64,000 nucleotides of DNA. Source: Nannocystis pusilla. GTDB taxonomy: Bacteria; Myxococcota_A; Polyangia; Nannocystales; Nannocystaceae. The DNA lies in assembly GCF_020073745.1 (NCBI RefSeq), contig NZ_JAIRAU010000020.1, positions 1 to 64,000 of the forward strand, written 5' to 3'. Of this stretch, positions 9,823 to 22,338 are shown one piece after another. Numbering within the stretch: position 1 is the first letter of the stretch; every line of letters starts with the position of its first letter. Under the pieces are notes generated by a model. It ran no database searches. It worked only from the letters and a program-made list of their open reading frames with translations, and was not told where the DNA came from. Made by a program: the position numbers and the translations under genes.

Positions 9823-10851
9823 GTGCTCTTCTCGCTCTTGATCGCCCCTGCCGCCGCGGAAGCCGCGTTGCCGCCCTCGAACCCGGGCACGCCGCCGATG
9901 TCGGACTCCCCGTGGAGCCTCCTGCCGGCGGCTTCGGCCAACGCCGAGGCGCTCGACTCGCTCTACATCTTCTTCTGGATCCTCTGCGGCATCGCCTTCG
10001 TCGGCATGATCGGCGTCCAGGCGTACTTCATGTGGAAGTACAAGAAGCCCGCCGAGGGCCACGCCAAGACCTCGCCGCTGACCCACAACGGCAAGCTCGA
10101 GTTCATCTGGAGCGCGATCCCGACGTTCTTCTTCGTGATTCTGTTCGCCTGGGGCGAGATCGAATACATGAAGCAGGTCACGCCGCCGCCGGACGCGATG
10201 GACGTGCGGGTCACCGGGCAGAAGTGGTCGTGGACGATCGAGTACCCCGAGGTGAAGGGCTGCTCGCTGACGAACGACCTCTACGTCCCGGTCGGCCAGC
10301 CGATGCGCCTGACGATGACCTCGCTCGACGTCATCCACTCGTTCTACCTGCCGGCGTTCCGCCTGAAGAAGGACGTGGTGCCGGGGCGCTACACGGTGCT
10401 CTGGTTCGAGGCGACCAAGCCGGGCCTGTACCCGCTGATGTGCACCGAGTACTGCGGTGACGAGCACTCGAGCATGGTCGGCCGCGTCCACGTCGTCGCC
10501 CAGGAGGAGTACGACGCGGTGCTGGCCAAGGCCTGCGAGCTCAAGCAGGGCGACACCGAGTCGACCGAGGACTTCGGCGCCCGCGTGGTCACGCGTGGCG
10601 GCTGCGCCAGCTGCCACACCACCGACGGCACGGTGAAGACCGGCCCGAGCTTCAAGGGTCTGTTCGGCAAGACCGAGACCCTGTCCGACGGCAGCACCGT
10701 GACCGTCGACGAGAACTACATCCGCGAGTCGATCCTCGAGCCCAACGCGAAGATCGTGTCCGGCTTCAGCCCGCAGATGCCCAGCTTCGCCGGGCGCTTC
10801 GACGACAAGCAGATCGCCGCGCTCATCGCCTACATCAAGGCCCAGAAGTAA
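9823..10851 (+). CDS. coxB: Cytochrome c oxidase subunit II fused to cytochrome c (caa3 type)
   Basis: 342-residue subunit II. Two N-terminal membrane helices (about 45-70 and 95-115) are followed by the cupredoxin domain. CuA ligands are visible: His172, then Cys207, Cys211, His215 and Met218 in [13 protein letters not shown] fused C-terminal cytochrome c domain carries CASCH at 261-265, which makes this a caa3-type oxidase. A GTG start at 9823 is supported by GGAGG seven bases upstream. The first residues (to about 35) are Ala/Pro-rich and may be part of a signal peptide. Confidence 0.95.
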   Translation: MLFSLLIAPAAAEAALPPSNPGTPPMSDSPWSLLPAASANAEALDSLYIFFWILCGIAFVGMIGVQAYFMWKYKKPAEGHAKTSPLTHNGKLEFIWSAIPTFFFVILFAWGEIEYMKQVTPPPDAMDVRVTGQKWSWTIEYPEVKGCSLTNDLYVPVGQPMRLTMTSLDVIHSFYLPAFRLKKDVVPGRYTVLWFEATKPGLYPLMCTEYCGDEHSSMVGRVHVVAQEEYDAVLAKACELKQGDTESTEDFGARVVTRGGCASCHTTDGTVKTGPSFKGLFGKTETLSDGSTVTVDENYIRESILEPNAKIVSGFSPQMPSFAGRFDDKQIAALIAYIKAQK

Positions 10852-10882
10852 CGCTTCGCCCGCGGCACCCACGGAGTCTCCC

Positions 10883-12526
<1,644 letters not shown>

Positions 12527-12559
12527 TTCACTTACGCGAGTTCCACGGGGTACGAAGCC

Positions 12560-13243
12560 ATGAGCAACGAACACGCCCACGCGCCCGCCCACGACGACGA
12601 CGAGCACAACCCGCACCTGGCCCACCACTTCGACACGATGGGCCAGCAGACGGCCGCCGCGAAGCTCGGGATGTGGCTCTTCCTGGCCACCGAGATCCTG
12701 ATGTTCTCGGGCCTGTTCCTCGCCTACTTCATCCTCCGGATGTTCTACCCGGAGATGGTGCTCGAGGCGCACGAGTACCTCAGCAAGTGGGCCGGCGGCA
12801 TCAACACCGTGGTCCTGCTGACGTCCTCGTACACCATGGCCCTCGGGGTCCGCTCGATCCAGCTCGGCGACGTCAAGAAGCTGCGGCTGATGCTCGTGCT
12901 GACCATCCTGTGCGGCTGCATCTTCATGGTGGTCAAGTACTTCGAGTACAGCGCCAAGTTCGAGCACGGCATGCTGCCGGGCAAGTTCTACTCGGCGCAC
13001 CTGCACGGCTACGAGATCGACGGGCTGCCGCACATCTTCTTCGGCGTCTACTTCATGATGACCGGCCTCCACGGCATCCACGTGGCGATCGGCCTCGCCA
13101 TCATGTTGTGGATGTTCGTCCGCGCCGGTCGCGGCGAGTTCAACGCCAAGAACTACGTGGCCATCGAGAACACCGGCCTGTACTGGCACCTCGTCGACCT
13201 GATCTGGATCTTCCTCTTCCCGCTCCTCTACCTGGTCAAGTGA
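12560..13243 (+). CDS. coxC: Cytochrome c oxidase subunit III
   Basis: 227-residue subunit III with a His/Asp-rich N-terminus and five to six membrane helices. The family segments around [19 protein letters not shown] at the C-terminus and the GLHGIHV motif in the fourth helix are present. It stabilises the catalytic subunit. It follows coxA and ends 22 bp before the subunit IV gene. Confidence 0.95.
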   Translation: MSNEHAHAPAHDDDEHNPHLAHHFDTMGQQTAAAKLGMWLFLATEILMFSGLFLAYFILRMFYPEMVLEAHEYLSKWAGGINTVVLLTSSYTMALGVRSIQLGDVKKLRLMLVLTILCGCIFMVVKYFEYSAKFEHGMLPGKFYSAHLHGYEIDGLPHIFFGVYFMMTGLHGIHVAIGLAIMLWMFVRAGRGEFNAKNYVAIENTGLYWHLVDLIWIFLFPLLYLVK

Positions 13244-13265
13244 CCCTCGCCCGGAGTTGATTGTC

Positions 13266-13814
13266 ATGGCAAAGGTCTTCCTCAACGGTCAACCGGTCGA
13301 GCACGCCCACGAGGTCCACGAGCACATCTCGCCGATGAGCACGTACAACGCCGTCATCGGCGCCCTGTTCGTCCTCACCGGCCTGACCTTCGCGGTCTCG
13401 TTCGCCGACCTCGGCCCCGCCAGCCTCACGGTGGCGATGGTCGTCGCGTTCATCAAGGCGTCGCTGGTCGTCGCCTACTTCATGCACCTGAAGTACGACG
13501 ACAAGTACCACCTGTTCGTCTTCCTCGGGACCATCATCTTCGTCGGCATCTTCTTCGGCTTCACGATGTTCGACCTCAAGAGCCGCGACGCCCTCAACGA
13601 CGAGCAGGAGACGTTCGTCCGCTGGAAGGAGATGGAGAACGCCGGCAAGGGCCTCGCGGTCGGCGTCGACAACGTCCCCGAGCGCCGCGCCAAGGTCCTC
13701 GCCGAGATCGAGGCCCACGGCGGCGGCCACGGCGGCGGCCATGGTGAGGCAGGCCACGGCGGCGGCGAGCACAAGACCGACGCCAAGGCCGAGCACAAGG
13801 CCGCAGCGCACTGA
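13266..13814 (+). CDS. Cytochrome c oxidase subunit IV-like membrane protein
   Basis: 182 residues from ATG 13266, chosen over the TTG at 13257 because GGAG lies about ten bases upstream of the ATG. Three hydrophobic segments (about 22-40, 48-70 and 78-100) match the prokaryotic subunit IV family, including the VVAYFMHLKYD sequence. The C-terminal 80 residues form a charged extension ending in a Gly/His-rich stretch, much longer than in the compact family members. It is the last gene before a strong terminator-like hairpin. Confidence 0.88.
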   Translation: MAKVFLNGQPVEHAHEVHEHISPMSTYNAVIGALFVLTGLTFAVSFADLGPASLTVAMVVAFIKASLVVAYFMHLKYDDKYHLFVFLGTIIFVGIFFGFTMFDLKSRDALNDEQETFVRWKEMENAGKGLAVGVDNVPERRAKVLAEIEAHGGGHGGGHGEAGHGGGEHKTDAKAEHKAAAH

Positions 13815-13834
13815 GCTGCCCCCCGCGCCCCTGC

Positions 13835-13884
13835 GCGAGCGACCGGCCACGAGGCACTGGCTGCCCCGTGGCCGGGCTCGCTTT
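13835..13884 (+). terminator. Hairpin terminator of the act-cox operon
   Basis: Twenty bases after the last cox gene lies a two-part stem: GCGAGC (13835-13840) pairs with GCTCGC (13876-13881), and CCGGCCACG (13843-13851) pairs with CGTGGCCGG (13867-13875). Only a two-base bulge separates the parts. A short T-run follows. This fits an intrinsic terminator closing the respiratory operon before moaA. Confidence 0.65.
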
Positions 13885-13949
13885 CTGCGTCCGGCGGGCG
13901 CTGCTCGCGCCTGTGGTAACATGGGCTCGACACAGCAAGTTGTCCGCGC

Positions 13950-14999
13950 ATGACCCTGGTTCAACTCCGCACCGCGCGGCCGCCGTCCGCGGTGGTCGGA
14001 GGGCCTCTGGTCGACCCGCAGGCGCGTCGCGTCCGCTACCTGCGGGTCTCGTTGACCGACCGGTGCAACTACCGCTGCACCTACTGCATGCCCGAGGACG
14101 GCATCGACCGGATCGCCCGCGCCGACCTGCTCACGCTCGAGGAGATAGCGACCATCGTCCAGGTGTTCGCGGGCATGGGCGTCGAGCGCGTGCGCCTCAC
14201 CGGCGGTGAGCCGATGGTCCGCCGCGGCCTCGTCGAGCTGGTCGCGTCGCTCGCCGCCCTCCCGCTCGACGTCGTCATGACCACCAACGGCGCCCGGCTC
14301 GCCGGGCTCGCCGCGCCGCTGCGCCAGGCCGGCCTGCGCGGCCTCACCGTCAGCCTCGACAGCCTCGACCCCGGGCGCTTCGCCGCGATCACCCGCCGCG
14401 GCGTGCTCGCCGAGGTGCTCGCCGGCCTCGAGGCGGCGAGCGCGGCCGGCTTCACCGGCATCAAGCTCAACACCGTCGCGATCCGCGGCTTCAACGACCA
14501 CGAGCTCGGCGCGCTGGCGCTGTGGGCGTGGGAGCGCGGCCACGTGCCGCGCTTCATCGAGGTCATGCCGATGTCGGGGGGCCGCCTGTACGTCCCCGGC
14601 GAGCTGCTTCCGGCATCGGAGATCCGCGAACGCGTGGCGCTCGCGGCCGGGGCGCCGCTGGTCGCCGACAGCGGCGAGGGCGTGCGCGGCCTCGGCCCTG
14701 CGACCTATTGGCGCGTCGCCTCCGGGCCCCACGCAGGCCGGCGGGTCGGCGTCATCGCGCCCATGACCGAGAACTTCTGCGGCTCCTGCAACCGCCTGCG
14801 GCTGTCTGCCGCGGGTTCGCTCCACAATTGTCTCGCCCGCGACGACGCCGGCGATCTACGCTCGGTCTTGCGATCCGAAGGTGCGGTCGCCCTCGCGGCG
14901 CGCGTGCGCGCCGTCTTGGGCTACAAGCAGTCGGGCCACACTTTCGCCCTGGATGGCCACGGAGGCCCGGACAAGGCGATGATCAGCATCGGAGGCTAA
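13950..14999 (+). CDS. moaA: GTP 3',8-cyclase MoaA (molybdenum cofactor synthesis)
   Basis: 349-residue radical SAM enzyme for the first step of molybdopterin synthesis, GTP to 3',8-cH2GTP. The N-terminal cluster CxxxCxxC is Cys39, Cys43 and Cys46. The second cluster is Cys277, Cys280 and Cys294 near the C-terminus. The protein ends in the required Gly-Gly. No other mo-cofactor gene is nearby, and the gene sits between a terminator and the ccm cluster, 6 bp before ccmE. A -10-like TAACAT lies in the preceding intergenic region, but not at leaderless distance. Confidence 0.95.
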   Translation: MTLVQLRTARPPSAVVGGPLVDPQARRVRYLRVSLTDRCNYRCTYCMPEDGIDRIARADLLTLEEIATIVQVFAGMGVERVRLTGGEPMVRRGLVELVASLAALPLDVVMTTNGARLAGLAAPLRQAGLRGLTVSLDSLDPGRFAAITRRGVLAEVLAGLEAASAAGFTGIKLNTVAIRGFNDHELGALALWAWERGHVPRFIEVMPMSGGRLYVPGELLPASEIRERVALAAGAPLVADSGEGVRGLGPATYWRVASGPHAGRRVGVIAPMTENFCGSCNRLRLSAAGSLHNCLARDDAGDLRSVLRSEGAVALAARVRAVLGYKQSGHTFALDGHGGPDKAMISIGG

Positions 15000-15005
15000 C
15001 CCGTC

Positions 15006-15425
15006 ATGGCGCTCCCCGTCTCGTCCAAAGTCTTCATCGGCCTCTTCGTCAGCGGCGCGGTGTTCTACCTCGTCAGCACCAGCAGCGGCGAGGGCGTGCT
15101 CGACTACATCTTCGTCGACAAGGTCGTCGACAACCCGGCGATGTACAGCGGCCGCATGATCAAGGTCCACGGCACCGTGGTGCCCGGCACCGTCAAGCAG
15201 AAGAAGGGCGAGGCCGGCGACTACACCTTCGACATCGAGCGCGAGGGCCGGCGCATGCCGGTCCACTTCACCAGCATGGTGCCCGACACCTTCGCCGAGG
15301 GCGGCGAGGTCATCCTCACGGGCGAGCTGCAGGACGGCCGCTTCGAGTCGGAGGAGATGGCCGCCAAGTGCCCGTCGAAGTACGAGGAGCGGCCCTCGGC
15401 CGACCCCGACAAGAACGGTCGCTGA
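15006..15425 (+). CDS. ccmE: Haem chaperone CcmE, CXXXY variant
   Basis: 139-residue periplasmic haem chaperone with one N-terminal membrane helix (about 8-25) and a small OB-fold domain. The haem-binding site is CPSKY at 122-126, that is Cys122 in the place of the His of the usual HXXXY motif. Cys variants of CcmE are known from some deltaproteobacteria and archaea and are linked to a modified System I. The gene opens the cytochrome maturation cluster, and its product would load haem onto the Act and Cox cytochromes. Confidence 0.92.
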   Translation: MALPVSSKVFIGLFVSGAVFYLVSTSSGEGVLDYIFVDKVVDNPAMYSGRMIKVHGTVVPGTVKQKKGEAGDYTFDIEREGRRMPVHFTSMVPDTFAEGGEVILTGELQDGRFESEEMAAKCPSKYEERPSADPDKNGR

Positions 15426-15444
15426 CCTGTCCGAAGGAGCACTC

Positions 15445-15450
<6 letters not shown>
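15425..15450. repeat. Palindromic module at the ccmE-ccmF junction
   Basis: Half-sites CCTGTCC and CATGTCC bracket GAAGGAGCACT. The module supplies both the AAGGAG ribosome site and the ATG (15445) of ccmF. It is the first clear copy of the dispersed family in the window. Confidence 0.5.
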
Positions 15451-17460
<2,010 letters not shown>

Positions 17461-17462
17461 GC

Positions 17463-18158
17463 GTGACCGATGCGACGCAGAGCAAGGACGCTCGCGCCGC
17501 GGCAGGGCCGAGGCGCCCGCGCACCGCGCTGCTGACCGCCGGGCTCGCGGCCTCCGCGTTCGTCCTGGTGCTGGTCGCCACCCGCGCCGCCGGCCCCGTC
17601 GACGAGGCGACCATCGCCCTCGCGGTCTGCGGCGCGGCGCTGGTCTACGCGCTGCGCCGCATGTACGCGGTGGTCCGCGCCCTGGCCCGCCCCGACAGCC
17701 TGGCCCAGGTCGGCCGCGGCGTCGGCCACTTCAGCCAGTCCGAGCTGCGCGAGGAGAAGCGCCGCCTGCTGCGCGCGATCAAGGAGCTCGAGTTCGACCA
17801 CGGCATGGGCAAGCTGTCGTCGGCCGACTTCGAGGCCGTGATCGGCACCTACCGCGTGCGCGCGATCGAGGTGATGCGCGCGCTCGACGGCGGCGGCGAC
17901 CTCCACCCCGAGCTGCAGAAGGTGCTCGCCGATCTCGAGCGCAAGCACAGCGGCGAGGGCGGGGCGCCGGCGCCCAACATGACCGAGATCAGCTCGCCCG
18001 ACCTCGACCGCACCTCGCGGATCTGCGGCAGCTGCAGCGGCCACAACGAGAACGACGCCAAGTTCTGCAAGCACTGCGGCGTCTCGCTCGAGCGCAACAA
18101 GATCAGCGGCACGGCCAAGCGCGGCGGGGCGACCAGCTCGGGGGAGATCGGCACATGA
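17463..18158 (+). CDS. CcmI-like membrane protein with C-terminal zinc ribbon
   Basis: 231 residues, GTG start at 17463, two bases after ccmF. Two membrane helices lie within the first 70 residues. A helical segment with the sequence KELEFDHGMGKLSSADFEAV resembles the CcmI/CcmH-associated motif found in cytochrome maturation proteins. The C-terminus (about 188-210) has CGSC...CKHC, a zinc ribbon. No thioredoxin-like CcmG or CXXC CcmH gene is seen in the cluster, so this protein may take over part of the apocytochrome-handling role; that is inference. Confidence 0.7.
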   Translation: MTDATQSKDARAAAGPRRPRTALLTAGLAASAFVLVLVATRAAGPVDEATIALAVCGAALVYALRRMYAVVRALARPDSLAQVGRGVGHFSQSELREEKRRLLRAIKELEFDHGMGKLSSADFEAVIGTYRVRAIEVMRALDGGGDLHPELQKVLADLERKHSGEGGAPAPNMTEISSPDLDRTSRICGSCSGHNENDAKFCKHCGVSLERNKISGTAKRGGATSSGEIGT

Positions 18159-20080
18159 CTGCGAGCCGACGGCGGGGGCTGCGTGTTGCTGCCCTGATGT
18201 TCATGTTCGCCGGGACATGTCTTACGGGACAGGCTATGGCGCAGCCGCCGGGCGGCCCGCCGATCGACCCGCGGGCGATGTCCGGCATCCCGCGCGCCGA
18301 CCCGCAGACCGAGCCGGGCACGATCACCGTGCGCGCGCTGCTCGGCGGGTTCAGCCAGCCGGCCGTGGGCGCGACCGTCTCGCTCGAGCTCAAGTCGGCC
18401 GACGGCAGCAAGACCGAGACGCGCACCGCGGTGGTCGGCGGCGACGGGCGCGCCAGCTTCGCCGACCTCGCGGCGTTCCACGGCGGCACCGCGGTCGCCA
18501 GCGCCGACCTCGACGGCGAGCGCCAGAGCTCGCAGCCGATCGCCGTGTCGCCGGCGCAGGGCTACCGCGTGCTCCTGGTCAAAGGGGCAGGTTCGTCGGG
18601 CGCCGCCGCGACGGGCCCGGCGACCGGCGCCGCGCCGCCGAGCGCCGGCGACGTGCCGCTGCCGGGCGTCGCGTTCGTCAACCCCGGCACGCCGAAGGGC
18701 ACGCTGCTGGTCGGCACCCTCGACCTGCGCGGCGGCACCCCGATCGAGGGCGCCAAGGTCCGCCTGGTGCTCACCGGGCCCGACGGCAACAGCGAGACGC
18801 GCGAGGCCGTCAGCGACAGCCGCGGCACCGCGCGCTTCCCCGGCCTCGACGCGCTCGCGGCCGACGTCTCGCTGGTCGCCGAGGCCGACCTGTCGACCGG
18901 GACCGAGCGCAGCCAGCCGTTCTCGCTCGCCGGCCAGGACACCGGCATGGCGGTGGTGCTCGCGGTGGTCGGCCCGAGCGCGCCGGCGCGGCGGCAGACG
19001 ATGGGCCCGCGGGCCGTGCCGACGATCTTGCCCGGCACCGTGCGCGTCACCGTGTTCGGCCCCGACGACCAGCCGATCGACGGCGTGCCGGTCACGGTGA
19101 TCAAGCAGGACACCACCGGCTTCAGCAAGCGCTACGAGGACGCGACCGGCGAGGACGGCGTCGCCCGGATCGGCGACATCCCGCTCACCGGCGAGGGCCT
19201 GTTCCGCGTCGAGGCCTCGTACGCCGGCGCCCCGTGGCGCTCGACCTTCTTCACCCTCGACGAACGCATGGGCGTCGCCGTCGAGATGCGGGTGTTCCCG
19301 GTCACCACCGACCTCACGCGCGTGCGCTCGGCGGTGCAGTTCGGCGTCGAGTCGATGGAGAACGACCTCGCCCGCGTCGACCACCTGTTCCAGGTCTACG
19401 TCGACGGCGACTCCGCCTACTGGCCCGGCAAGCCCTACAAGCTGCTCGCCGCCGAGGGCGCGACCGGCCTGATCGTCCGCGACCGCGCCGACCAGCTGCT
19501 CGAGCACACCCCGGAGGCCCCGTTCACCACGATCGAGGGCCCGCTGCCCCCGGGCGAGCTCATCGACCTGTCGACCGCGTACCTGCTCGAGCACGACGGC
19601 ACCGCGGAGATCCACTGGAGCGCCCCGTTCCCGATCGTCGACGGCCGCGCGGTCGTGGTCGACGGCCTGAAGCTGGTGCGCGGGGCCAAGAAGGGGCCGG
19701 TGCGGCCGCCGCACCAGAACGGCGAGAGCCGCGTCGACCTCGACGTCTACGAGATCGGCGCGCTGCCGCAGGGGCAGGCCTACGACCTGCAGATCGACGG
19801 CCTGGTGACGCGCCCGCGGATCTATCAATGGCTCGGCCTCGGCTTCGGCGTGTTCGTCGCCGTCGCGTTCGGCCTCGGCTTCGCCCTGCGCCCGCGCGCC
19901 AGCCTGCGCGACCGCCTGCTCAAGCGCAAGGCGGCGCTGCTGCGCCAGCTCGAGGCGGCGGGGCCGGCCGAGCGCGAGCCGATCGTCGTCGCGCTCGACC
20001 AGGTGTTCTGCCAGCTCGACGCCCTCGAGGCGCGTCCGCGCCACGCCGACCCCGGGGCCGCCTGGCAGGACAAGGCATGA
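18155..20080 (+). CDS. Secreted/membrane protein with carboxypeptidase-regulatory-like domains
   Basis: 641 residues. A signal peptide (about 1-30) is followed by several beta-rich repeats of the carboxypeptidase regulatory-like type, each built on a GxxVxxxLxxxDG...RFxxL pattern, at roughly 45-130, 165-260 and 290-380. A C-terminal membrane helix (about 550-572) and a cytoplasmic helical tail follow. It overlaps the previous gene by 4 bp and the next gene (ccmA) by 4 bp, so it is translated with the ccm cluster. Function is not known to me; a periplasmic scaffold for haem delivery is possible. The signal peptide itself contains a palindromic module. Confidence 0.75.
   Translation: MTASRRRGLRVAALMFMFAGTCLTGQAMAQPPGGPPIDPRAMSGIPRADPQTEPGTITVRALLGGFSQPAVGATVSLELKSADGSKTETRTAVVGGDGRASFADLAAFHGGTAVASADLDGERQSSQPIAVSPAQGYRVLLVKGAGSSGAAATGPATGAAPPSAGDVPLPGVAFVNPGTPKGTLLVGTLDLRGGTPIEGAKVRLVLTGPDGNSETREAVSDSRGTARFPGLDALAADVSLVAEADLSTGTERSQPFSLAGQDTGMAVVLAVVGPSAPARRQTMGPRAVPTILPGTVRVTVFGPDDQPIDGVPVTVIKQDTTGFSKRYEDATGEDGVARIGDIPLTGEGLFRVEASYAGAPWRSTFFTLDERMGVAVEMRVFPVTTDLTRVRSAVQFGVESMENDLARVDHLFQVYVDGDSAYWPGKPYKLLAAEGATGLIVRDRADQLLEHTPEAPFTTIEGPLPPGELIDLSTAYLLEHDGTAEIHWSAPFPIVDGRAVVVDGLKLVRGAKKGPVRPPHQNGESRVDLDVYEIGALPQGQAYDLQIDGLVTRPRIYQWLGLGFGVFVAVAFGLGFALRPRASLRDRLLKRKAALLRQLEAAGPAEREPIVVALDQVFCQLDALEARPRHADPGAAWQDKA
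18215..18233. repeat. Palindromic module within a signal peptide
   Basis: ACATGTCTTACGGGACAGG: half-sites CATGTC and GACAGG around TTACGG. It lies in frame in the hydrophobic core of the signal peptide. Confidence 0.55.
18574..18591. repeat. Palindromic module, intragenic
   Basis: CCTGGTC and GGGCAGG around AAAG, in frame in the linker after the first domain of the 641-residue protein. Confidence 0.5.
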
Positions 20081-20832
20081 CCGGCGCCCCGGCGCCGATC
20101 ACCCCGATCGTCCTGCGATCGGTCTCCCAGAGGTTCGGCCGCAAGGTCGTGCTGCGCGGCGTCGACCTCGAGCTGCGCGCCGGCAGCATCACCGGCCTCG
20201 TCGGCGCCAACGGGGCCGGCAAGACCACCCTGTTCCTGATCCTCGCCGGTCTCCTGCAGCCCGACGGCGGCGAGCGGCGGTTCGGCGGGCGCGAGGTCGG
20301 CGACGTCGACCTCGAGCTGCGCGCGCGCCTGGCCTTCGTCGCCCACGCGCCGCAGCTGTACCCGGGCCTCAGCGCGCGCGCCAACCTCGAGCTGTTCGCC
20401 GAGCTGCGACGCGCCGCCGGCCTGTCCTCGAGGCCAGCCGACGACGTCCTCCGCGGCCTCGGCCTGCCGGTCGACGCGCTCGACCGGCCGGTCTCGACCT
20501 TCTCGCGCGGCATGGCCCAGCGGGTCGCGCTGGCCCGGGCCGTCGCCGGCGACCCCGAGCTGCTCCTCCTCGACGAGCCGTTCACGGCCCTCGACGCGCG
20601 CGGCCGGTCGCAGCTGGCGGGGGCCTTGCTCGCCGAGCGCGACCGCGGCGCGGCGATCCTCCTCAGCTCGCACGACCAGGGCACGCTGCTGCGCGTGTGC
20701 GACCGGCTGGTGCTGCTCGAGGCCGGCGCGATCGTCCGCGAGGTCGAGCGCGGGGGCGACGACCCGGCCGCCTTCGCCGTCCGCGCAGCCGCGGTCCTGG
20801 ACGCCGTCGGCCCCGACGATCACGCCGCCTGA
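20077..20832 (+). CDS. ccmA: Cytochrome maturation ABC transporter ATP-binding protein CcmA
   Basis: 251-residue ABC ATPase that releases haem-loaded CcmE from the CcmB/CcmC membrane complex. Walker A GANGAGKT is at 43-50, the signature is FSRGMAQRV, and Walker B is LLLLDEPF followed by a D-loop and the switch His in LLSSHD. The ATG at 20077 overlaps the upstream stop (ATGA). The wider frame upstream is a shadow of the previous gene. Confidence 0.93.
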   Translation: MTGAPAPITPIVLRSVSQRFGRKVVLRGVDLELRAGSITGLVGANGAGKTTLFLILAGLLQPDGGERRFGGREVGDVDLELRARLAFVAHAPQLYPGLSARANLELFAELRRAAGLSSRPADDVLRGLGLPVDALDRPVSTFSRGMAQRVALARAVAGDPELLLLDEPFTALDARGRSQLAGALLAERDRGAAILLSSHDQGTLLRVCDRLVLLEAGAIVREVERGGDDPAAFAVRAAAVLDAVGPDDHAA

Positions 20833-20908
20833 GGCCGCGTCCGCGGGCCGCAGGCGGGCGGACGGCCCGGTACCGCCGCCCGCCGACCCTGTGCTACACC
20901 TGGCGCCG

Positions 20909-21661
20909 GTGCGCCTGCTCCGTCAGAGCCTGCTCCTCCTCCGCAGCGAGCTGCGGCAGGAGTTGCGTGACCTCGAGCTGGTCCTGACCTCGACCTTCTT
21001 CACCCTGGTCGTGCTCGGCATGTTCTACCTGTCGTTCGCGGCGCTCGAGAAGAAGCACACCCTGCCGGCGGTGCCCGGGCTGTTGTGGCTCACGGTCGCG
21101 TTCGTCGGCACGATCACGCTGACGCGCGCGTTCGACCGCGAGCGCGAGGCCGACACCCTGCGCGCGCTGCTGGCCGCGCCGGTCGAGCGCCTGGCGATCT
21201 ACGTCGCCAAGGCCGGCTCGACCCTGCTGGTCCTGCTGGTCTGCTGCGCCCTGCTGGTCCCGGGGCTCGCCAGCATGTTCCCCGCAGGACAGGTCTTTTG
21301 GGACATGCCCCTCGAGACAGCCGCGCTCGTCGTCCTCGGCTGCCTCGGCTACGTCGCCATCGGCACCCTGTTCGCGGCCGGTCTGGCGGGCGGCGGCGGC
21401 AAGAACATGCTGCTGGCCGTCATCCTCTACCCGGTCACCACGCCGGTGCTGATGTTCGCGCTGGTCACCACCCGCGCGCTGCTCGACAACAACCCCAACC
21501 TCCCCAGCTACCTCGGCCAGATGGCCGCGCTCGACGTCATCCTGCTCGGCGTCGGCGCGCTGCTGTTCGAGCCGGTGCTCGTGGGGTCGGCGCCGGCGCG
21601 CTCGGCCGCGGCGGCACAACGGGCCGCGCGGGCTGGCGCGCGCCGTCAGGAGTCTCCATGA
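20909..21661 (+). CDS. ccmB: Cytochrome maturation ABC transporter permease CcmB
   Basis: 250 residues from GTG 20909 with six membrane helices, the permease partner of CcmA. An in-frame GTG at 20891 would add six residues; I prefer 20909 because a TACACC hexamer ends eight bases before it, like other starts in this window. The stop overlaps the ccmC start (ATGA). A palindromic module encodes part of the loop MFPAGQVFWDMPLE without breaking the frame. Confidence 0.88.
   Translation: MRLLRQSLLLLRSELRQELRDLELVLTSTFFTLVVLGMFYLSFAALEKKHTLPAVPGLLWLTVAFVGTITLTRAFDREREADTLRALLAAPVERLAIYVAKAGSTLLVLLVCCALLVPGLASMFPAGQVFWDMPLETAALVVLGCLGYVAIGTLFAAGLAGGGGKNMLLAVILYPVTTPVLMFALVTTRALLDNNPNLPSYLGQMAALDVILLGVGALLFEPVLVGSAPARSAAAAQRAARAGARRQESP
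21287..21309. repeat. Palindromic module inside ccmB
   Basis: GGACAGGT and GGGACATGCC around CTTTT, in frame. A close relative (AGGACAGGTCGTTTGGGACA) is found at 52433, far away. Confidence 0.55.
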
Positions 21662-22338
21662 AGCGGAAGTCCGAGCTCGTGGTCCCCTTGCTGTTCGTGG
21701 CCGCCGCGCCGCTGGTCGTCTACAGCGTCCAGCGGGTCTTCCTGCACACGCCCAACGAGCGCACGATGGGCACCGCGTTCAAGATCTTCTTCTTCCACGT
21801 GCCGATGGGCTGGCTGTGCATGCTGATGGCCCTGATCTCCGGCATCGCCGCCTACGTGCAGCTGCGCCGGCGCTCGCGCACGGCCGGCGCCGTCGCCCTG
21901 GCCGCGGCCGAGATCGGCTTCCTCGGCGGCCTCGGCGTGCTGCTCACCGGCCCGATCTGGGGCCACGCCACGTGGGGCACCCCGTGGACCGGCGACGCCC
22001 GCCAGGTCACCACGGCGCTGCTGTGGCTCGTGATCGCCGCCTACTTGCTGCTGCGTCACTTCGGTCAGCACGCGTCGGAGCGCCTCGCCGCCGCGCTGGC
22101 GATCTTCGGTGCCGTCAACGTGCCGCTCATCTACTACGCGGTGAAGCTGTGGAAGACCACGCACCCGACCACCGGCGTGGTCGCCAAGCTGCCGCCGGAG
22201 ATGTGGGCCACCTTCTGGCCCGGGCTCGCCGCGCTGCTGCTGGTCAGCTTCGGTCTGTTCGCCATCCGCGCCCGTCAGCTCATCCTCGCCGGCGAGCTCG
22301 ACGAGGCCTACGTCCGCCTGGAGGACTCTCGCGCATGA
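21658..22338 (+). CDS. ccmC: Haem-handling protein CcmC, altered WWD motif
   Basis: 226-residue membrane protein with six helices that transfers haem to CcmE. The WWD region reads WGHATWGTPWTGDARQVT, so two of the usual tryptophan positions of WGxWWxWDxR are Pro and Gly. The flanking His ligands are present (FFHVPMGW and the TTHPTT region). It overlaps ccmB and the ccmD-like gene by 4 bp on each side. Assignment is firm from context and helices; the altered motif is unusual. Confidence 0.9.
   Translation: MKRKSELVVPLLFVAAAPLVVYSVQRVFLHTPNERTMGTAFKIFFFHVPMGWLCMLMALISGIAAYVQLRRRSRTAGAVALAAAEIGFLGGLGVLLTGPIWGHATWGTPWTGDARQVTTALLWLVIAAYLLLRHFGQHASERLAAALAIFGAVNVPLIYYAVKLWKTTHPTTGVVAKLPPEMWATFWPGLAALLLVSFGLFAIRARQLILAGELDEAYVRLEDSRA

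Noticed and set aside
13700-13800. Tandem GGCGGCCAC repeats near the end of the subunit IV gene, considered as a CRISPR-like or VNTR array
   Set aside because: They encode the Gly/His-rich tail and are too few and irregular for an array.
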